Translations under genes and position numbers: made by a program
Notes under the pieces: generated by a model
Told to the model about the DNA's origin: nothing
Seen by the model: the letters and a program-made list of their open reading frames with translations, nothing else
Databases searched by the model: none
Origin: Struthidea cinerea
Taxonomy: Eukaryota; Chordata; Aves; Passeriformes; Corcoracidae
DNA: 64,000 nt
Assembly: GCA_013397865.1 (NCBI GenBank)
Contig: VZTI01001772.1
Coordinates: 420,983 to 484,982 of the forward strand
Direction of reading: 5' to 3'
Shown here: positions 36,703 through 50,649 of the stretch, in pieces
How positions within the stretch are numbered: the first letter of the stretch is position 1
Layout of the letters: each line of letters opens with the position of its first letter

Positions 36703-39700
36703 TTGAATGTTTTTAGCATCCTCTCACTGCAAGGTCATCTTGAGCAAAAGCAACTCTAATTTCAATCCTCAAAACAACTCTATTTTCCCTCCTCTCCAAA
36801 TCTTCTGCTTTCAACCCTTGCCTCACCACAGTCAAGTTAGGTTAATCACCAAGTTAAAAAACACTCAGTTTCAAATATGAAGATTCATTGGGAGTGTCTC
36901 TAAACCACAATTTCTATTTTAACAAAACCACTCTACATTTTGTATACACCTAAGTTCCTAATGCATGTTAAACTGCTTACATTTTTCTGTGATAACAAAT
37001 CTATCATATTTCCTTTACTTAAAATCAAAGAACAGTATAAAGATGTATTGTGAAAGCATTTCATTTTACCTCATTGTCCATGCACATTTTTTTCTTGAGT
37101 AATTATATCTTACTGATCATTACTAATAATATATAACTAATGTCTCTATATTTAAAATCTGGTTACATCTAAATTAATAGCATGGTCAAATAATCTTTAT
37201 TAAACATAGTTTCAATTTTTTAAGGTAAAGCTAATAGATTTTGTGTCATAAATTATGTAGCTACATATGGAACCTGAAACTATTTACTTTGAAAAATGAA
37301 AGCAGAAAGTAAGTTTTTTTTTTTGTTTGTTTGTTTTTTATTTTTTTTTATTTTTTTTTTTACTGTATGAGGAACAGGAGCACCTGAATACCTTTCATTT
37401 ATCTGGAAGGCATCAGAGTCTTTAGGTGAAATAAAAAAAAATTATTACAGTTGAATGAGTTTTCAATTTATTGAAATATCATTCAGTGTAGAAAAGTTGA
37501 CAAAACTTTGGAAATATCTTAAAAGGCAGATCTGCATTCCCATTTTTGTAGGAGCAGGGAAGACATAATATGTAGTTTATTAATTCAAAAGAGTCCTTTT
37601 TATTAAAAATCAAAAAAAAAAAAAGCACTAACTGTGATTTATCAGAAATGAACACAGTAAGAAATTTTTACCAAATAATCCTTTTATCAAGTGATTTATA
37701 TGTTATTGGTGTTTTTTTTTTTCTTACAGTAACACTTCAGTTGATATTAAATGCCTTCCTAAAGAAAAAAAACAAAACCCAAAAAACATTACAATCATAA
37801 GAGCATGGTCATAAACATGGTCACTTTCAGTTACATCCAAAACCAGTTTGCAAAACAGTTATTCAAAGTCCTTCAATTTTGTTTATTTGAAAGCCAGCCC
37901 AACAAGTATACTGCATTTCACCTGAGTATGTCTGGCAAGATAAATAAAATAAGATTAAGCAGCAAAATTTTTCACATTTTATCCTGGCTATAGTTAAAGC
38001 ATTTAAAGCTTTTGTTAAGTAGGGATTTAACAATTCCAGCCACAATGTTTTGGTTTTGGGGTTTTTGTTTTGTTTTGGCTTTTTTTCCTTTGTTCTGGTG
38101 GTCTTTCTCCCCATTTCAAAAGTGTCCTTTCCTTCACATGCCTTTGTTCTTCTGTATATTAAGCTACATCCTCTGTCAGAAAGACAGAAAATGTCTTTGA
38201 TGAGAACTAAGTGTCACTCTTTAGTTTGAAAACTGCTCAGGCACGGCCAAAAGAGTTTCTCAGTGCTATATGTAGAAGACACAGAGATTTGTACTGGTCT
38301 GAAAGAGCTCTACCTAATTTTATATGTTATGGAAATGACAAGTATAAAAGCTGCTCTATTTTTTTCTCTTGTTATTCTTTGTGTTTCTGCACTAAGCACT
38401 AAAATCTTTTAATTGTTGTTTAAAATGAAACCATCTAATGAGAATCCTTGCTCACTCATTTTATAATTCTGCCTTTTGACAGGAATATAGCTGAAAAAAT
38501 GTATGCAGGATCAAAGGTAATTGGTGATCAAAATTAGGATAATTACAACTTACTTATACGGTCCTCAGTATGTGAAGAATCATAAAACCATATGCATTTA
38601 CTGCTTTAATTTTGTCTACTTTAACAAATTGATTCTTTATTTTTGCCTTTAGGGATTAAATTTTTTTTTTTAAATTTATTTTTTCTGGGTGGATTCCTTC
38701 CATTTGACAGACTCTTACCTTAAACTCTGTACTATTAGAGTAATCTGTCAGATAACTGCAGGTTAGCCTCTATTCTGCAGTGTGCATGCCTCATAAGCTG
38801 AGAGAAAATTTCAGAAGGGCTCTTTATGATTTTTTTTTTTTTTTAACCAGGGCATCAATTCTCAGCATTTATTTTACATCGGTAATATGCTTGGAATCAA
38901 GAGAGTAAAGGAAAATGACTTGTAGACAAAGAAACATCTGGGTGAAATTTTAGTATAATGAAGAGTAAATCATCTGGAAAATTAAACAAGTCATTCCTTG
39001 TATAAGTACAGTTGTGATCCTGGTTTTCAGTGACTCCCATATCTAATAACTAACTAGGTCATTAATATCTCCTTAAGGCATAAGTTGGTTCTTTTCTGAC
39101 ATCACTCATTTCATCTTACTTTTTCAAAAACTTGCAAGAAACATTTATCTCTTAGCTTCTACCACTGGATCACATTTTGCAAAAGACTACCAAAATTTAC
39201 TTAATTATAGCATATTCACAAAAATGTAAATGCAGGGGAGGAAGGTACAAACAATGCATTATTAATAAAAACAGCTAAAAATATTGACAAAGACTGGCAG
39301 AAACAGATTTGCTGGAGCGACTCAGGAAGCTGAAACTCCCACTTTTAAGCCACTGTATGTGTAATGTGCTCTCAGTCTTGGCTGACACACACCAGAGAGT
39401 GTGCAGAGGGTCTCTGCACCAATAGTTACCCTCAGGAACAGCTTTTTAATACAGCATTTATGGAAGGATTACCCTGTTAACTCAACGACTGCTTGAAGCT
39501 TCTAACTTGACACAGATGTCATCATGTAGCTCTGGTGTATGTGGTCTACAACTTTTCTAAAAAAATATTAATATTTTGGAAAACTAGATTTTTTTCAAAT
39601 CATGTATCAGAACTTTTAAGAAGTTAAAATATTTATGTAAAGAGGAGCATGATGTGAGAGGATCTTTCCAGTGATAAACCATTTTAGAAAGAGAAGACAA

Positions 39701-40029
39701 CTGTGAAAAGAAAAATGCAAAATTTCTGCTCAATAAAGTATCTCTCTTGACTCAACAAGTAGTGTAGACACCATGCTTAGACCTAAGCACGTAGCAGATA
39801 AAATGTATTCAAAGAAAAATCAGGTTTTTACTGTTAGTGTTTAAAGAAAGTTTAAAAGAAAGGGTATGTCATATTTTTAAACCACAAGGGTACTTTTTCT
39901 CTCAGAACATAAATTTTGATAACATTTGAGGCTTGCTTGATACCAAATGCTCATTATCTTTTGTCAGATGCAGTTGAAACCACAGAGCCCTAGAGGTAGC
40001 CTAGCTTTAATTGTCTCTAAAAGTTAACA
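36703..40029. other. Non-coding AT-rich sequence, nothing recognised
   Basis: Apart from homopolymer T and A tracts (for example 37314-37361 and 38830-38844) no element is recognised. Confidence 0.5.
37314..37361. repeat. Poly-T rich simple repeat
   Basis: T runs broken by G and A (TTTG and TTTTA units). No retroposon body is evident on either side. Confidence 0.9.
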
Positions 40030-40370
40030 TAATTTATTATGTCTACTGTGAAATGGCTAACTTACACATAACAGTGCTCTATTAAATGCACTTCTGTTGT
40101 CAAAGTCAACCGCTTCTGGCAGTGCCATTCCTGAAATGCTACTGATCAAAAGGTAATGAGAACTGACAGGCAACATCACAAATGTTCCATGGTAAACAGT
40201 CTGCTAGACGAGGAATTAAGTGAGTGCTACTAATTGATTGTTTCTACATTAGTGAAATCTACCAGAAAGAATGAGGCTTTCTTGACATTCACTTACACAT
40301 CAGGCTGAATAAGCCCACACATTAAAGCACATTGGGAATAGCCAGCTCCTCTGAAATACATGGAAGTACG
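40030..40370. promoter_or_regulatory. Candidate conserved non-coding element
   Basis: A frame-less, non-repetitive stretch of balanced composition inside AT-rich DNA, with words such as GTCAAAGTCAACCGC, GAGTGCTACTAATTGATTG and GCACATTGGGAATAGCC. It is suspected only from texture; no alignment was possible. Confidence 0.18.
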
Positions 40371-43300
40371 TATATAAATGACTTTCAAAATAAATCTTAG
40401 TATCATAACACCCTAAACCACAAATTTCTCATGTTTTCCTTTTCTGCACAGTTTTTGTTGTATCTGTATGATTTAGAGAATCCCAAAAGAGTAAAACAAG
40501 GGAAGTAATCTCACAGATGAGATAATATCCCAGTTCAGTGCAATTCTTTCAAACTTTCAGTACAGTGGTGTGACTCATGGTTACAGACCCAATTTATAGG
40601 TGTCGTGCTATATTCCTCAATTAGTGAGAAAAAGATAGAGCTCTAAATTCTGGCTGTGCGTGTCTGTAACTGCAGGGATCAATATAGTCATTTGAAGTGT
40701 ATGTGCATGGATTGATCTGTGACCATTACTTTTTGTCCTATATCTTGTGAACACAGCAGTGTAATTTCTTCCTACTGACAGCCTTTAACATACCATTATC
40801 ATGTCATCCTCTCAGTTTTCTGCTTTAAACAATCCCAATTATTTTTTGAACAGCTCTGTTACTCTCCACTGGACTGTTTCCAAGTAATTTAATGTATTCG
40901 AAGGCTCAGTACTTTTCCTTGAATTTTCATATACTTTACAAACTGGTTAACATTTTTGTCATACAGTGTCTAAATGTTTAATTACAAAACTGAGTAGTAG
41001 GAAACCTGGAACAGACTTTTTTAATGCCTTGCTTGATAAAACTTTCAATTTAAGAGCTATTCAACATTGTTTAACTGTGTACCCTTCTACTATGGTTTCA
41101 TCTAGACAATGTTTGCCTGACTTCTCTACGAAAATTTTAGAGTTATTCTTATCTCTAATTCTGTGACACTTCCTCCTCATCTCTCACACACAAGAACTTT
41201 TGTCCTGTCATAAAAAGACATTAAACTGTTTTGATTTGTTTTGCTCTTGACAGATGAATGTTGACTGTTAAAAATAAATGGTTTATGTTTTTGTTCCAGA
41301 TTTCTGAACATTTTTTGTATACTGAAGATAGGCTGAATTAGCTACAAATCCCTTTTTGATCATCTTATTTTACTTTTTTTCCTTATTTTCTTTTCTTCAA
41401 AGGCAACATATACATTTGTAACTTTCTAATCCTCTGGAATTCCTGCCTTCCTTCACAATTTCTGGCTTTTTTTTTTCTTTTTAATGCACAAGAACATGCA
41501 ATTCCTTATGCAACTTATATGAATAGCTATAGGTCCACTTTATCTGAGACTTTTAAAAAATCCAAACATTCCTGACCTCATGTCAGCTTCCACACTTACA
41601 CATCTCATTAGTGGTACTCAGCTTCTGATACTACTTATGTTAATATAAGCTGAGCAAAAAGCTTCAAACACTTGTCACTCCTGTCATCTATCATCAACCT
41701 TCTGTTTTCACTGAACACCTCACAAAGGCATTTCTTGGTTGTATTCTACTAATTTACTTATGTCTTTTTTTTCATTCCTGTCACTTTCTTTCCAGTGGTT
41801 TGTTTTGTGTCTTATCCCTCCTGATTTTCTTCTGTCATGCAATAGCAGCTTGTTTTAATCCTTAGTAATATCATAATTTCCCAATTGATTGATTCCTTCT
41901 TGAGTTCCAGACCATCTTAAAGCTGAATTTTTTCAAATTAAACTATAAATATAATTTATCCCATATTGCCTTACGCTTTGATTTTGATCCACCACAAGTC
42001 CTTCCTCTTCAGTGCGCTTTTTCAGAACACAGAAATCCTTTATCAAAAATCCCCTTCATAATTCACTTGTAAAATGCCCAAGAAGAGGGATAAGAGCAAC
42101 TCTACTATGGCATTTCTAGCTTTGAGTACTTGCCTTTACATTCTGAATAATGTATTGTAGAACCATGTAGAAGAAAACAGAAGAGACAAAATTGTTAACT
42201 TTACATTCCATTTCCCCGCTCTTCACAAATTCAGTAATTGTACCTTTCACACACAGCACTACAGAAATTTAGACTGTTAGAAATTCTACTCCTGCTTCCT
42301 ATGACAGGTTTATTAAATCATGGTAAGAAAATTCATATGAAAAAGTTTTAAATAAAAGTCAATTAATCAAATCAAGACTTTTTCAAGATAATAGCTTTAG
42401 TGCGTGCGAAGTTTTCAAAGCAAAGAAGTTTGTATTTTATCTGATTTCACAAAGAACTGTTCAGAAATTGTACAGGGGTACGAAAATCTTTATACATTGT
42501 TAGCTTTAGATATGGAAAGACAGATTTTTGGGAAGGTTCAGTCATATGTTATTGAGTGTAGTAGTTTAGTTTGCCTTTTTTTGTTAGTAAATTCAGAAAG
42601 GACAGTAGCAACTTTTATAACTCAGTTTTCCTCAGAGTGAAGATGCACTTAATGTTGATCAGCCCAACCTGACTAAAAAATAAGCTATTTTTTCAGTGAT
42701 CAGTTAAATAAAAAACAACCGAAACGCACACACACACACACACACAAAGTTGTGCACAAACATTCATACTCACAGAAGATGAGCTGTTTTTCCAAATCCA
42801 TCTGTTTACCACTGATTGTTGAATAAGAATACAGGCAGCACACACTGAGAAAGATCAGTGTTCCTCAAGGCTATTACTTTGTTTATCTAATTTATAAAGC
42901 CAGCCAAAATATTTCCATTCTCTTTGTATTTCTTAGTGTTAATTCATCACAATGTAAAACATAAAATTCCAAAAGCAACTGATCTCTGAATGTAGTCTGC
43001 CAATCCTCTGAATATTCTTTGCCTATGTCAATAGAAAACTTAATTCTTACAACTTCCACTTCATATCTAGAAAACACAGATTATGAAGTTGAACATAGTC
43101 CTTTAAACTGAACTACTCCTGTAAATAATTCAGCATAGCCAAGACCACTTTAGGAATGGACATTTATTTCTTGTGTTATTGAAACTGACTTAATTACACA
43201 AGAAGTTACAGATGATTGTTCTATTTAATCCTACTCCGAGTATACAGCCAGGGAAATTCCATTTGATCTGATGGTAAAGTCATATATTTCCTAGCCTTTT

Positions 43301-43976
43301 CTTATTAGAACAAAAAATCCAAATAAAGAGCACAGGTGTGTACTGGTTAGCGGAGACCAAGGAGATTGGTACATAATAAAAATAAATAAAAGTATCAATC
43401 ATTATTTGGTATAGACTGAGAAGGCAGGAATACAGGTTTTTATGAGTAACCTGAACAAGAGTCCAGATATAGCAAACAGCAATATAGCTGTCTTCTTATC
43501 AGTATCCTGATATAGGAAGATCCCAATGGACTACCACAGACAGATTTGCGTTTACTGTGCTGGGGTATTATATAAAAATGGTATATTTAAGAATTCAGGC
43601 CTTCCTTATCATTAAACATTTCTTTTAAAACTTGGTTTAATATCAGTAGGACTATCTCTAATATGCTCAAATGAACAACAACAGAGTTATTTTGACAATA
43701 CAGAGGCATATTCTCTTCAACTTTTAAATTTCTCTCCCTTGTGGTTCTGCTTATCATTTGAAGATGATAAGAGAAGGACTAGATGACATTTGCAGAAGAA
43801 ATCAATTTCTCTGCTTTGTTTTGAACATCATTAATCCCTGGTTAATAATTACAGAAGAAAATATTGAATTACTGTCCACTTGCTTCAACTTCAGTCTGAT
43901 AGGAATTCATATAGATGTTGCTTTTCACATCATCATACAAAATACCTACTATTTTATGACACTGAATATTTTGGAT
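40371..43976. other. Non-coding AT-rich sequence, nothing recognised
   Basis: No recognised element apart from the CA microsatellite listed separately. Frames under 80 codons only. Confidence 0.5.
42727..42746. repeat. (CA)n microsatellite
   Basis: Ten uninterrupted CA units. Confidence 0.95.
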
Positions 43977-44205
43977 TCATAGAATCATAGCATGGTTTGG
44001 ATGGAAGGGACCTTAGTGATGATCTAGCTCCAATCCCCTGCCATGGGCAGGGACACCTTCCACTGGGCCAGGTTGCTACAAGCCCCATACAACCTGTCCT
44101 TGAATGCTTCCAGGGATGGGGCGGCCACGATTTCTCTGGGCAACCTGTTGCAGTGCCTCACCAACCTTCTTTTACTGTCAGTTCTTCTAATGCAAGAAAC
44201 TAAAT
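43977..44205 (-). mobile_element. CR1 LINE, 3' end fragment (minus strand)
   Basis: The left edge TTCATAGAATCATAGCATGG is the reverse complement of the CR1 3' terminal repeat. Moving right (upstream in the element) come GGAAGGGACCTTAGTGATG, CCCCTGCCATGGGCAGGG, ACACCTTCCACTGGGCCAGG and CGGCCACGATTTCTCTGGG. Similarity fades after about 44200 where the element is 5'-truncated. Inactive. Confidence 0.93.
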
Positions 44206-44218
44206 TACTAAATTCCAT
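44024..44218 (-). pseudogene. CR1 ORF2 C-terminal remnant (minus strand)
   Basis: The minus-strand frame keeps RRLVRHCNRLPREIVAAP and SLEAFKDRLYGACSNL, which is the extreme C-terminus of CR1 ORF2, followed by WKVSLPMAGDWS. It lacks all catalytic domains. The methionine that opens this frame lies outside the element and has no meaning. Confidence 0.85.
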
Positions 44219-47200
44219 AACTAAAGATGGGGAAAAAGAAACTCCCTTTCAGAATGCTAATTACCATAACCCTAAGTCTTTTTCATTCTCTTTGCATTGA
44301 CAGTATGATTAACCATCTCAAATGTGTACTTACAGAATTTTTTCCCACGTGTGACCTTTCAGCTTTAATGAAAGAAACCTCTGCTGTCTTAAAGCACAGA
44401 TTATTAAGAAAAATTTATTTTAATGAGAAGTTCAGAATAATTTCTGACTATCATTTTTTAAACAAACTATCATGATTTTCTATTTTCTGCAGCTTGTCAT
44501 CACAGTTTTATGTTATTTCCAAGCCACTGTAAATATAACACAGGATTAGAAGGCGATTTATCATCACTTCTCAATTAAAAGTTTTCAATAACCTAGTATA
44601 GTGCTTTCTTTCTTTGAAATTTTAATATGGGGTAAATAAAACAGAAAGAGCTTTTCTTTGCTGATTAGGATCTTTGTCAACATCATGGCTATCATACACA
44701 TAAATTCTACATGCTGAACACATATCAATGCTTTTCTAATATGAGAAAGATGCTGATTGTTGGATACTAAATGCAAATAAATTTAATAAGACTAAACACA
44801 CAGTAAAACTGGACTGAAATTTAATCTAGGAAAAATAATCGTTATACTGGGGAAAAAAGGAATATGAAACTATGGGTTAAAAATTAGATTGGACAAAGAT
44901 ATTATTTTCCTTTCCTCTCTTTCAGTAAAATTATTTACCTTCTTCACTTCCTTTCATTAATATTATATTTTGTTGATGCAGTAAGAAAAAATCTATAAAA
45001 TATGACATATTAAAATATAAACTAATGCAAGTCTGAGGCCGATTATCGGAGAAGGGGAAAAAAGAATAAAAAAGGATCACTTTTCCCTAAAGATCTTTGT
45101 ATAATGAAACAGAAAAATATAACTTTTGAACTGGGATTTTGCAGAAATATTAATATAAAGATTGTTTCTGGAAGGCAAATGATTCATGAATTAAACAGAT
45201 ATAATAACTCACAAATAGCATGTTGTGGTCAAAATTAAAGACAAAAATATACAGGATGACCATCGTATAAAGTGAATAGTTGTTGAGGTTAGAGCGTAGG
45301 AGGATGATCGTGAAAAGCTTTCCTCACAATGTGATGCATCACTTTCTGGTGTATTTCAGCCAAAACGTAAGAAAAACCAAAACCCTCACCCTATAAGGTA
45401 TAATATATACAGCATCAAAATATTGCATAGGAACCTGTTGGTATGTGTTTTTTTACCTATTTGCTTGCTTAGTGACTGACTTAAAGGGATTTTTTTAATA
45501 TTTAGCAAATCAAAACTTTCAATTGCAAAATTTTAGTCAGCTTCATTTTTTTCGAAGTTTTAAGGTATTTCTATAAAAGGAGAGCTAGTCTTATGTAGGA
45601 GTTAAAAGCTTTACAAATTTAACTATTTAACTATTATTCATATTGATTGATGTGCTTGCAATTTGTTGATATTTGAGCACCTACTGAAAAGAAAATATAA
45701 ATTCTCTGAATGTATATAACTAAAATGTAGGCGAAAAGAGTTTAGACACACTTGCTGCAGAATAGTCTCCTAGTTCAACAAACTAGGGAAGCTGAGGAAA
45801 AGACATTTGGAATAGAATATTCTCAGCAAAAATAGTATAATGACATTTTTTTGTCACTAGCTGGCCTTTTCAGTCAGGACCTCAGCTTGAACTGATATTG
45901 TCACTCCGGCATGCAGGAGAGTGTTGGGGCATTTCTAGATAAACAACTACCAGAAGAGGTATTCACCAGCTGCAAGAATATGAGTTATGATTTTCAGCGT
46001 GTAGCCTGTCAAAATGTATTTATCTCTTCTTCTCTTCATACACACTTCTCTTGGACACGTACTGATCAGGCTAGTGATGTGTTGAGACAAGACCTTGAGT
46101 GTACACAGTTCTAAGACACAACAGCCTGCACATTTACTTCAGAACAGGACATAAAAAATACCAAAGCTGTGTTTTATTGGAAATATATTTAGAAGGAGAA
46201 AATTCAGAGTATCTAAACAGAATAGAAGTCAGAATTATGCAAGCAAATGTCTTCTCTCTCCAGCACTCTTTCAGAGTGGATTTTTCCTTAAGTTTATTTT
46301 CAGGCCGTCAACTGTCAGAGGGTTTCTGGGTTGCACCAAACATTAGGGAAGCCCTAAAAAAACCCCAACTTTTTTTCTTTTTGCTTGTTCTGTAACATGA
46401 CTGTCTTCTACCAGTTCTTAGTCCTCTCAGCATCCGCTCATGCAATCCTCTTCTAAGGGATGAGTATCTTCCCCCTCTCTCCTTCCAGCCTTCCTGCCTG
46501 TTACGCTATGAGTGTGATTGTACAGTATACACATCACAACATAACTTTCCAACAAAGAGAAGAAAAATGAATCGTAGATGACAACCACTTCCAGAACTGT
46601 TCTCACCATTCAGAAAGATCAAGTTAGTTTTCCTACAAATAATTGGAGTTGACTACTCACTGCCTTTATAATTCAATCCTAGCTCTATTATAAATGTAAG
46701 CATACTTCATTTATCGGGACTGTGTAATCAACCACACAGATTCCTTTCCGTGTTTTAAGTGTTCTGATGGATATATCAATGCTGCGACAATAGAATAGAA
46801 TATAACCCATAGCTTCTTTTGGTACAGAACCCATTTCCTAAAAGTGTGGTAGTTGCATAACAAAGCTGTGAAAAGCTTCACTCAGTGGTGACTGTGCACA
46901 CTAGAAAAATGAAAAAACTACATGTTGGAGTTGCCAAAGAAATCTTATCAGCAAAAAGAATTGGTTGACTGAACAACTGACTGGAAGGTATGAACCAAGT
47001 GGGGCAAGGATGACTGAACCTACAGTGTGCATGCTGAGAAAATCAGCTGTCATGTCAGGAAAGGAAACGTATCATTAACCCATGATAAAGTAAGTCACTG
47101 ATTAATAAAAATACATTGAGCTACAGAAAAAAAGCTCTCCACCTCACAGTGGAAATAACATTGGTTTTTTATTTATGGACACACTGGTAGTTCAAAGTAA

Positions 47201-47642
47201 TTTGAGTTAAAAAGTAAACATAACTGCATAAAAATACTGTCAGTGGGTGCAGTAGACTTTGAAGGAAATTAAAATAATTATGTTAAAAGTAATTCTTTCT
47301 CTGATTTTACGCTTTCTGCATGGTTTAAAATTCTAATACTTTTAATGTCATTCTTGTTTATTCTCTTTTGTAAAAAATAATCCTTTTAGCAGTACTCAGC
47401 TGGCTTTCAAATGTAAATCAGACTTTTATCAATGTATTCTATGCCAAATATATTATTTCTCCTTTTAGAGTTATAGTTCTAACTCCTCTTCATCAGCTTC
47501 TACCAGACTGTATGATCAGGAGCCTTTCCCTGCATTTTATTCTAATCCTCAGTACTATCAGTGGCTTAAGCAGTGGAAGTCCCTCCTCACAAATATCAGT
47601 TTAAGAAAACCCACCAAAACCAAACCAACAAATCTCTTAACT
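44206..47642. other. Non-coding AT-rich sequence, nothing recognised
   Basis: No recognised repeat family or exon. The 98-codon frame at 46099-46395 has no recognisable domain. Confidence 0.5.
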
Positions 47643-48280
47643 ATATCTTGTTGCGGTGACCCAGCCCACCTCAGGTCTGGATGTCATTAAATGGATCAAT
47701 TTTCCTGCTCCTGACTTCGATCCCGAGGGCAGGTCTGAGGCCAGCTCATAGGATGACCATCAGACCCAAGGCCATCCTCTTCTGGGTGTTGCCACTGCCA
47801 CATCTTCTCCCCTCTTTCTAGACCCTTCTCTTGTTCTTTAGTCCTTATTGGTTCATCTGTTTATGTGTATTTATTAGTTTAATTGCCTATGTATAAGTTC
47901 CAGAAAGTTCTCCCCTGTTCCTTTCCCTATTGGCACCTGTCATTCCCATCATCTCCCTATTGGACTGTTTCCCTTAGTTCCTCCCTCTTTCAGAGGCTTC
48001 TCAGGTTCCCCCACCGCCTTTTCTCGTGCTCTCCCTTCAGCTTTGCCCTTGTTACTTTGTTATCAATAAAGCTGGATTTGTGAGCACCAGAGAGGTCCCT
48101 CTGCCTCCTTCGCCGCTGTCCCGTTGCTCGGCAACATCCAAGCTGCAGCCTGCTCCTTTGTGTGCCTCTGAGCAGAGCGCTCCGACCAGCCACGAGGACT
48201 GTGTCCCTTTGGTCGCCGACCAGGACACCGCCTTGCCTCCTGCCAGGCCACCGGGCGGCCGTGGCAGTGACGCAATATCT
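47643..48280 (+). mobile_element. Solo ERV LTR (626 bp) with ATATCT duplication, plus strand
   Basis: LTR body 47649-48274, starting TGTTGCGGTGAC and ending GTGACGCA (TG...CA), with ATATCT at 47643-47648 and 48275-48280. U3 carries three ATTGG (CCAAT) boxes near 47847, 47929 and 47959, a CCTCCCTCTTTCAG stretch and ACTTTGTTATCAATAAAGC with AATAAA at 48065-48070. The U5 after about 48090 is CpG-rich. The 6 bp duplication fits a class II (ERVK-like) element. No gag, pol or env is present. Overlapping frames of 70-117 codons on both strands of the U5 arise from its GC content and are not genes. Confidence 0.93.
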
Positions 48281-50073
48281 GGAATCTATAGCCATCTTAA
48301 GACCACTTTCAGACTTATTTTCCTGCTCCAGTAGAATTATCAACTTCAGTGAAAACAGATATTTTAGATTTACAAGAGATGCCTGGCTCTGAGGTATTTG
48401 AGTGTGAAATTCAGAGTTTCTCCCATTTGGGTCATCTTGGGCTAATGTAGCTTGAATCAGTCTCCCTTATACAACTAATAGATGATTTCTGCTCTATTTT
48501 GGATCCCCTGGAAAAGTGCATCAGAATATAGTAAGATCAGAAAGGTCCTAGAACTCCCTCTTTCCCTAAATCACACATTCAATTATTAAAATCATGTTTA
48601 TCCTCAAAAAAAAGTTGAACTTAGTAGGGTATACCTGTCTAGACACTGCTGATTTTTTTACAGTCACATGTATCCTCACAGCTTTGAACATGGAATAAAA
48701 CTCCTGAGATTTCTTGGCAGGCATTTCTTCTGCTTTCCTGGATATTCTAAATATATGTATTTGAAATGTTTATTCCACCTCAGAAAAAAGTTTTCTCATT
48801 CCCCCTCTTCACTATTAGCTATTGAATAGACTCCAAAGAACGCATTTTTCTACACAGGAACATGACTATGTACCTGTACTGCTTGTGGAGTAGTTTGACT
48901 GTATTGATAAGGAGCACAGGAAAGTAATGCTTTTCTATAACAATTTAAACAGCAGCAGTTTAAAACAGAAACGTTTCCCAAATTTTTTTTATTTCAGTTT
49001 TTGGAAGCCTTTTTAAAGAGAATGTTGTGCATACAACTCGTTAAAACTGGTTACACAATACCTAGTTTATATAGATATGCATAGAAATATGGAAACCTAT
49101 GCAACCACAGGTTTTTTTTATTTTCCCACTGAGAAAAAGAGAATTTGCAAAGATTCTACTGTTAAATCATGACTGTTTAGGTAGACAAGATAACTGGTAG
49201 CTGCTCAATATGCTCAACTAGTTAGCCAAAATGCTTATGGCGTATTCTCGCACCCAATCAGTGAATATAATTTTATATTTGTGTAAAACATCAGCTTCAA
49301 ATTGACTTATTGTTTCCTCTAATATTTCCTAGTGAACACCAGTAACTGAAACAGGTACTCGCTCTCTTGCATCACACTTTGTCATTAACACCTGCTCTTG
49401 GAGAAACAGCCACCTGGTCAAGTAGAAATAGTTGTGATGACTACATTTTCTGGGGATTTGCATGCCATTAGATTACAATATGGACTTCTACAGAGTAGGG
49501 AATTACTTATTGACTTCACTGGAAGTTTTATCAAAGGAATGCAGTGCTATATCCTGTGTGTGGTGTTGCTGTAGGTTGACTTGCCTGTTTTTTTTAACAG
49601 AATTGTAGATGCAGGAGAGAGACTTGGATGACATGGAGTCAGTCTGTGGAGAATATACCTCTCCAGCTTCATCAGAGAGAGGAACTTTGCATTCGAGCTC
49701 AGACTGCATTCTACATTTGATGAATGACACAGAAGTGCTATCACCCCTCCATATAGTTCTGAAATACTAATGATGCATCATGACTGAAGTGTTAGAATAC
49801 CTTCCACTTCATATTTGACAGAAAGTCATGGTAGATCAAGTTGTTGATCACACATGTAAGATAAGACCACTACTGATTCTTTTTTTAATTTATTTTTGTG
49901 ACTACAGACAGTCTGTAGTACAGACTACACAATTACTTAAACCTTTCTCCTCTACTCTAAAGACAATATTGTTGCAAAGCTGTTTACCAGGGAAAAATAA
50001 GCAATCGTTTCCCCTTTCATTTTCCTCACCAGTCTGGATTTTCCATGTATCCAGGGCCATTGTACCTTTTATA
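48281..50073. other. Non-coding AT-rich sequence, nothing recognised
   Basis: No recognised repeat family, RNA gene or exon. Confidence 0.5.
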
Positions 50074-50092
50074 ATCATAGAATTGTAGAATC

Positions 50093-50649
50093 ACTTATTG
50101 TCTCTTTGTCTCTCTGCCTGCCGCGTCCGGCCCGGGGCGAGACCCCGGGCTGCGCAGCAGGGCAGATTTTAGACCAGACTTTAAAAGCCGGCTATGCTAC
50201 CTGTGATTTTCCTTTATGTGGCTGCTGGATCCCTCTAGGGTGTGCAGCACATCTGCGGGGTTTGGTTTGGACCCTCGGGACCCCAGAAATAAAGGAGGGC
50301 GAGAACGGAGACGCTGGGAGACCTGGAGATGTTTATTCGTCTGTCCCCCGCAGCAGTCTGGCTGGGGATCGCTCGCTTCTCCCAGTCCCGGGGACTGGGG
50401 GGGCGGGGCTTACAGCAACAGCCAATGGGGAGGGAGAGAACCCGGGGCTAACCCGATACCTCTGGCACGGCGGGGGGAAGGGAGAAATCATATACATTTG
50501 TATAGGTATATCATACACCCGAGGGGAACTGGGGAGAACCAATACAGATTTGTATACAGATACCATACACCGGGGGGGTTCTCTCAGGCGCAGGTCTGTC
50601 CCCCCAAACCCTGGGCTGGCAGGTTTGCCAGGACACCCCAACAACTTAT
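50093..50649 (-). mobile_element. Solo ERV LTR (545 bp) with ACTTAT duplication, inside CR1
   Basis: LTR body 50099-50643, flanked by ACTTAT at 50093-50098 and 50644-50649. On the minus strand it starts TGTTGGGGTGTCC and ends GACAAAGAGACA. Orientation comes from the TGTTGGGG start, the CCAAT box (50422-50426 on plus) upstream of a GACGAATAAACATC signal (plus TTTATT 50332-50337) and the U5 after it. It is very CpG-rich, with G runs near 50392-50407. A 52 bp imperfect tandem duplication lies in U3 (50481-50584). Class II (ERVK-like) is inferred from the 6 bp duplication. It is in the same orientation as the CR1 it interrupts. Frames of up to 183 codons crossing it are compositional. Confidence 0.93.
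50481..50584. repeat. Two-copy 52 bp tandem duplication in LTR U3
   Basis: Copy 1 (50481-50532) and copy 2 (50533-50584) both begin GGAGAA and share ATTTGTATA, CATACACC and a following G-rich run, at a 52 bp period with scattered substitutions. Duplicated U3 blocks often act as enhancer repeats in retroviral LTRs; that role is inference here. Confidence 0.8.

Noticed and set aside
47990..48392. Overlapping frames of 70-117 codons on both strands
   Set aside because: They occupy the CpG-rich end of the LTR at 47649-48274 and show no domain; compositional artefact.
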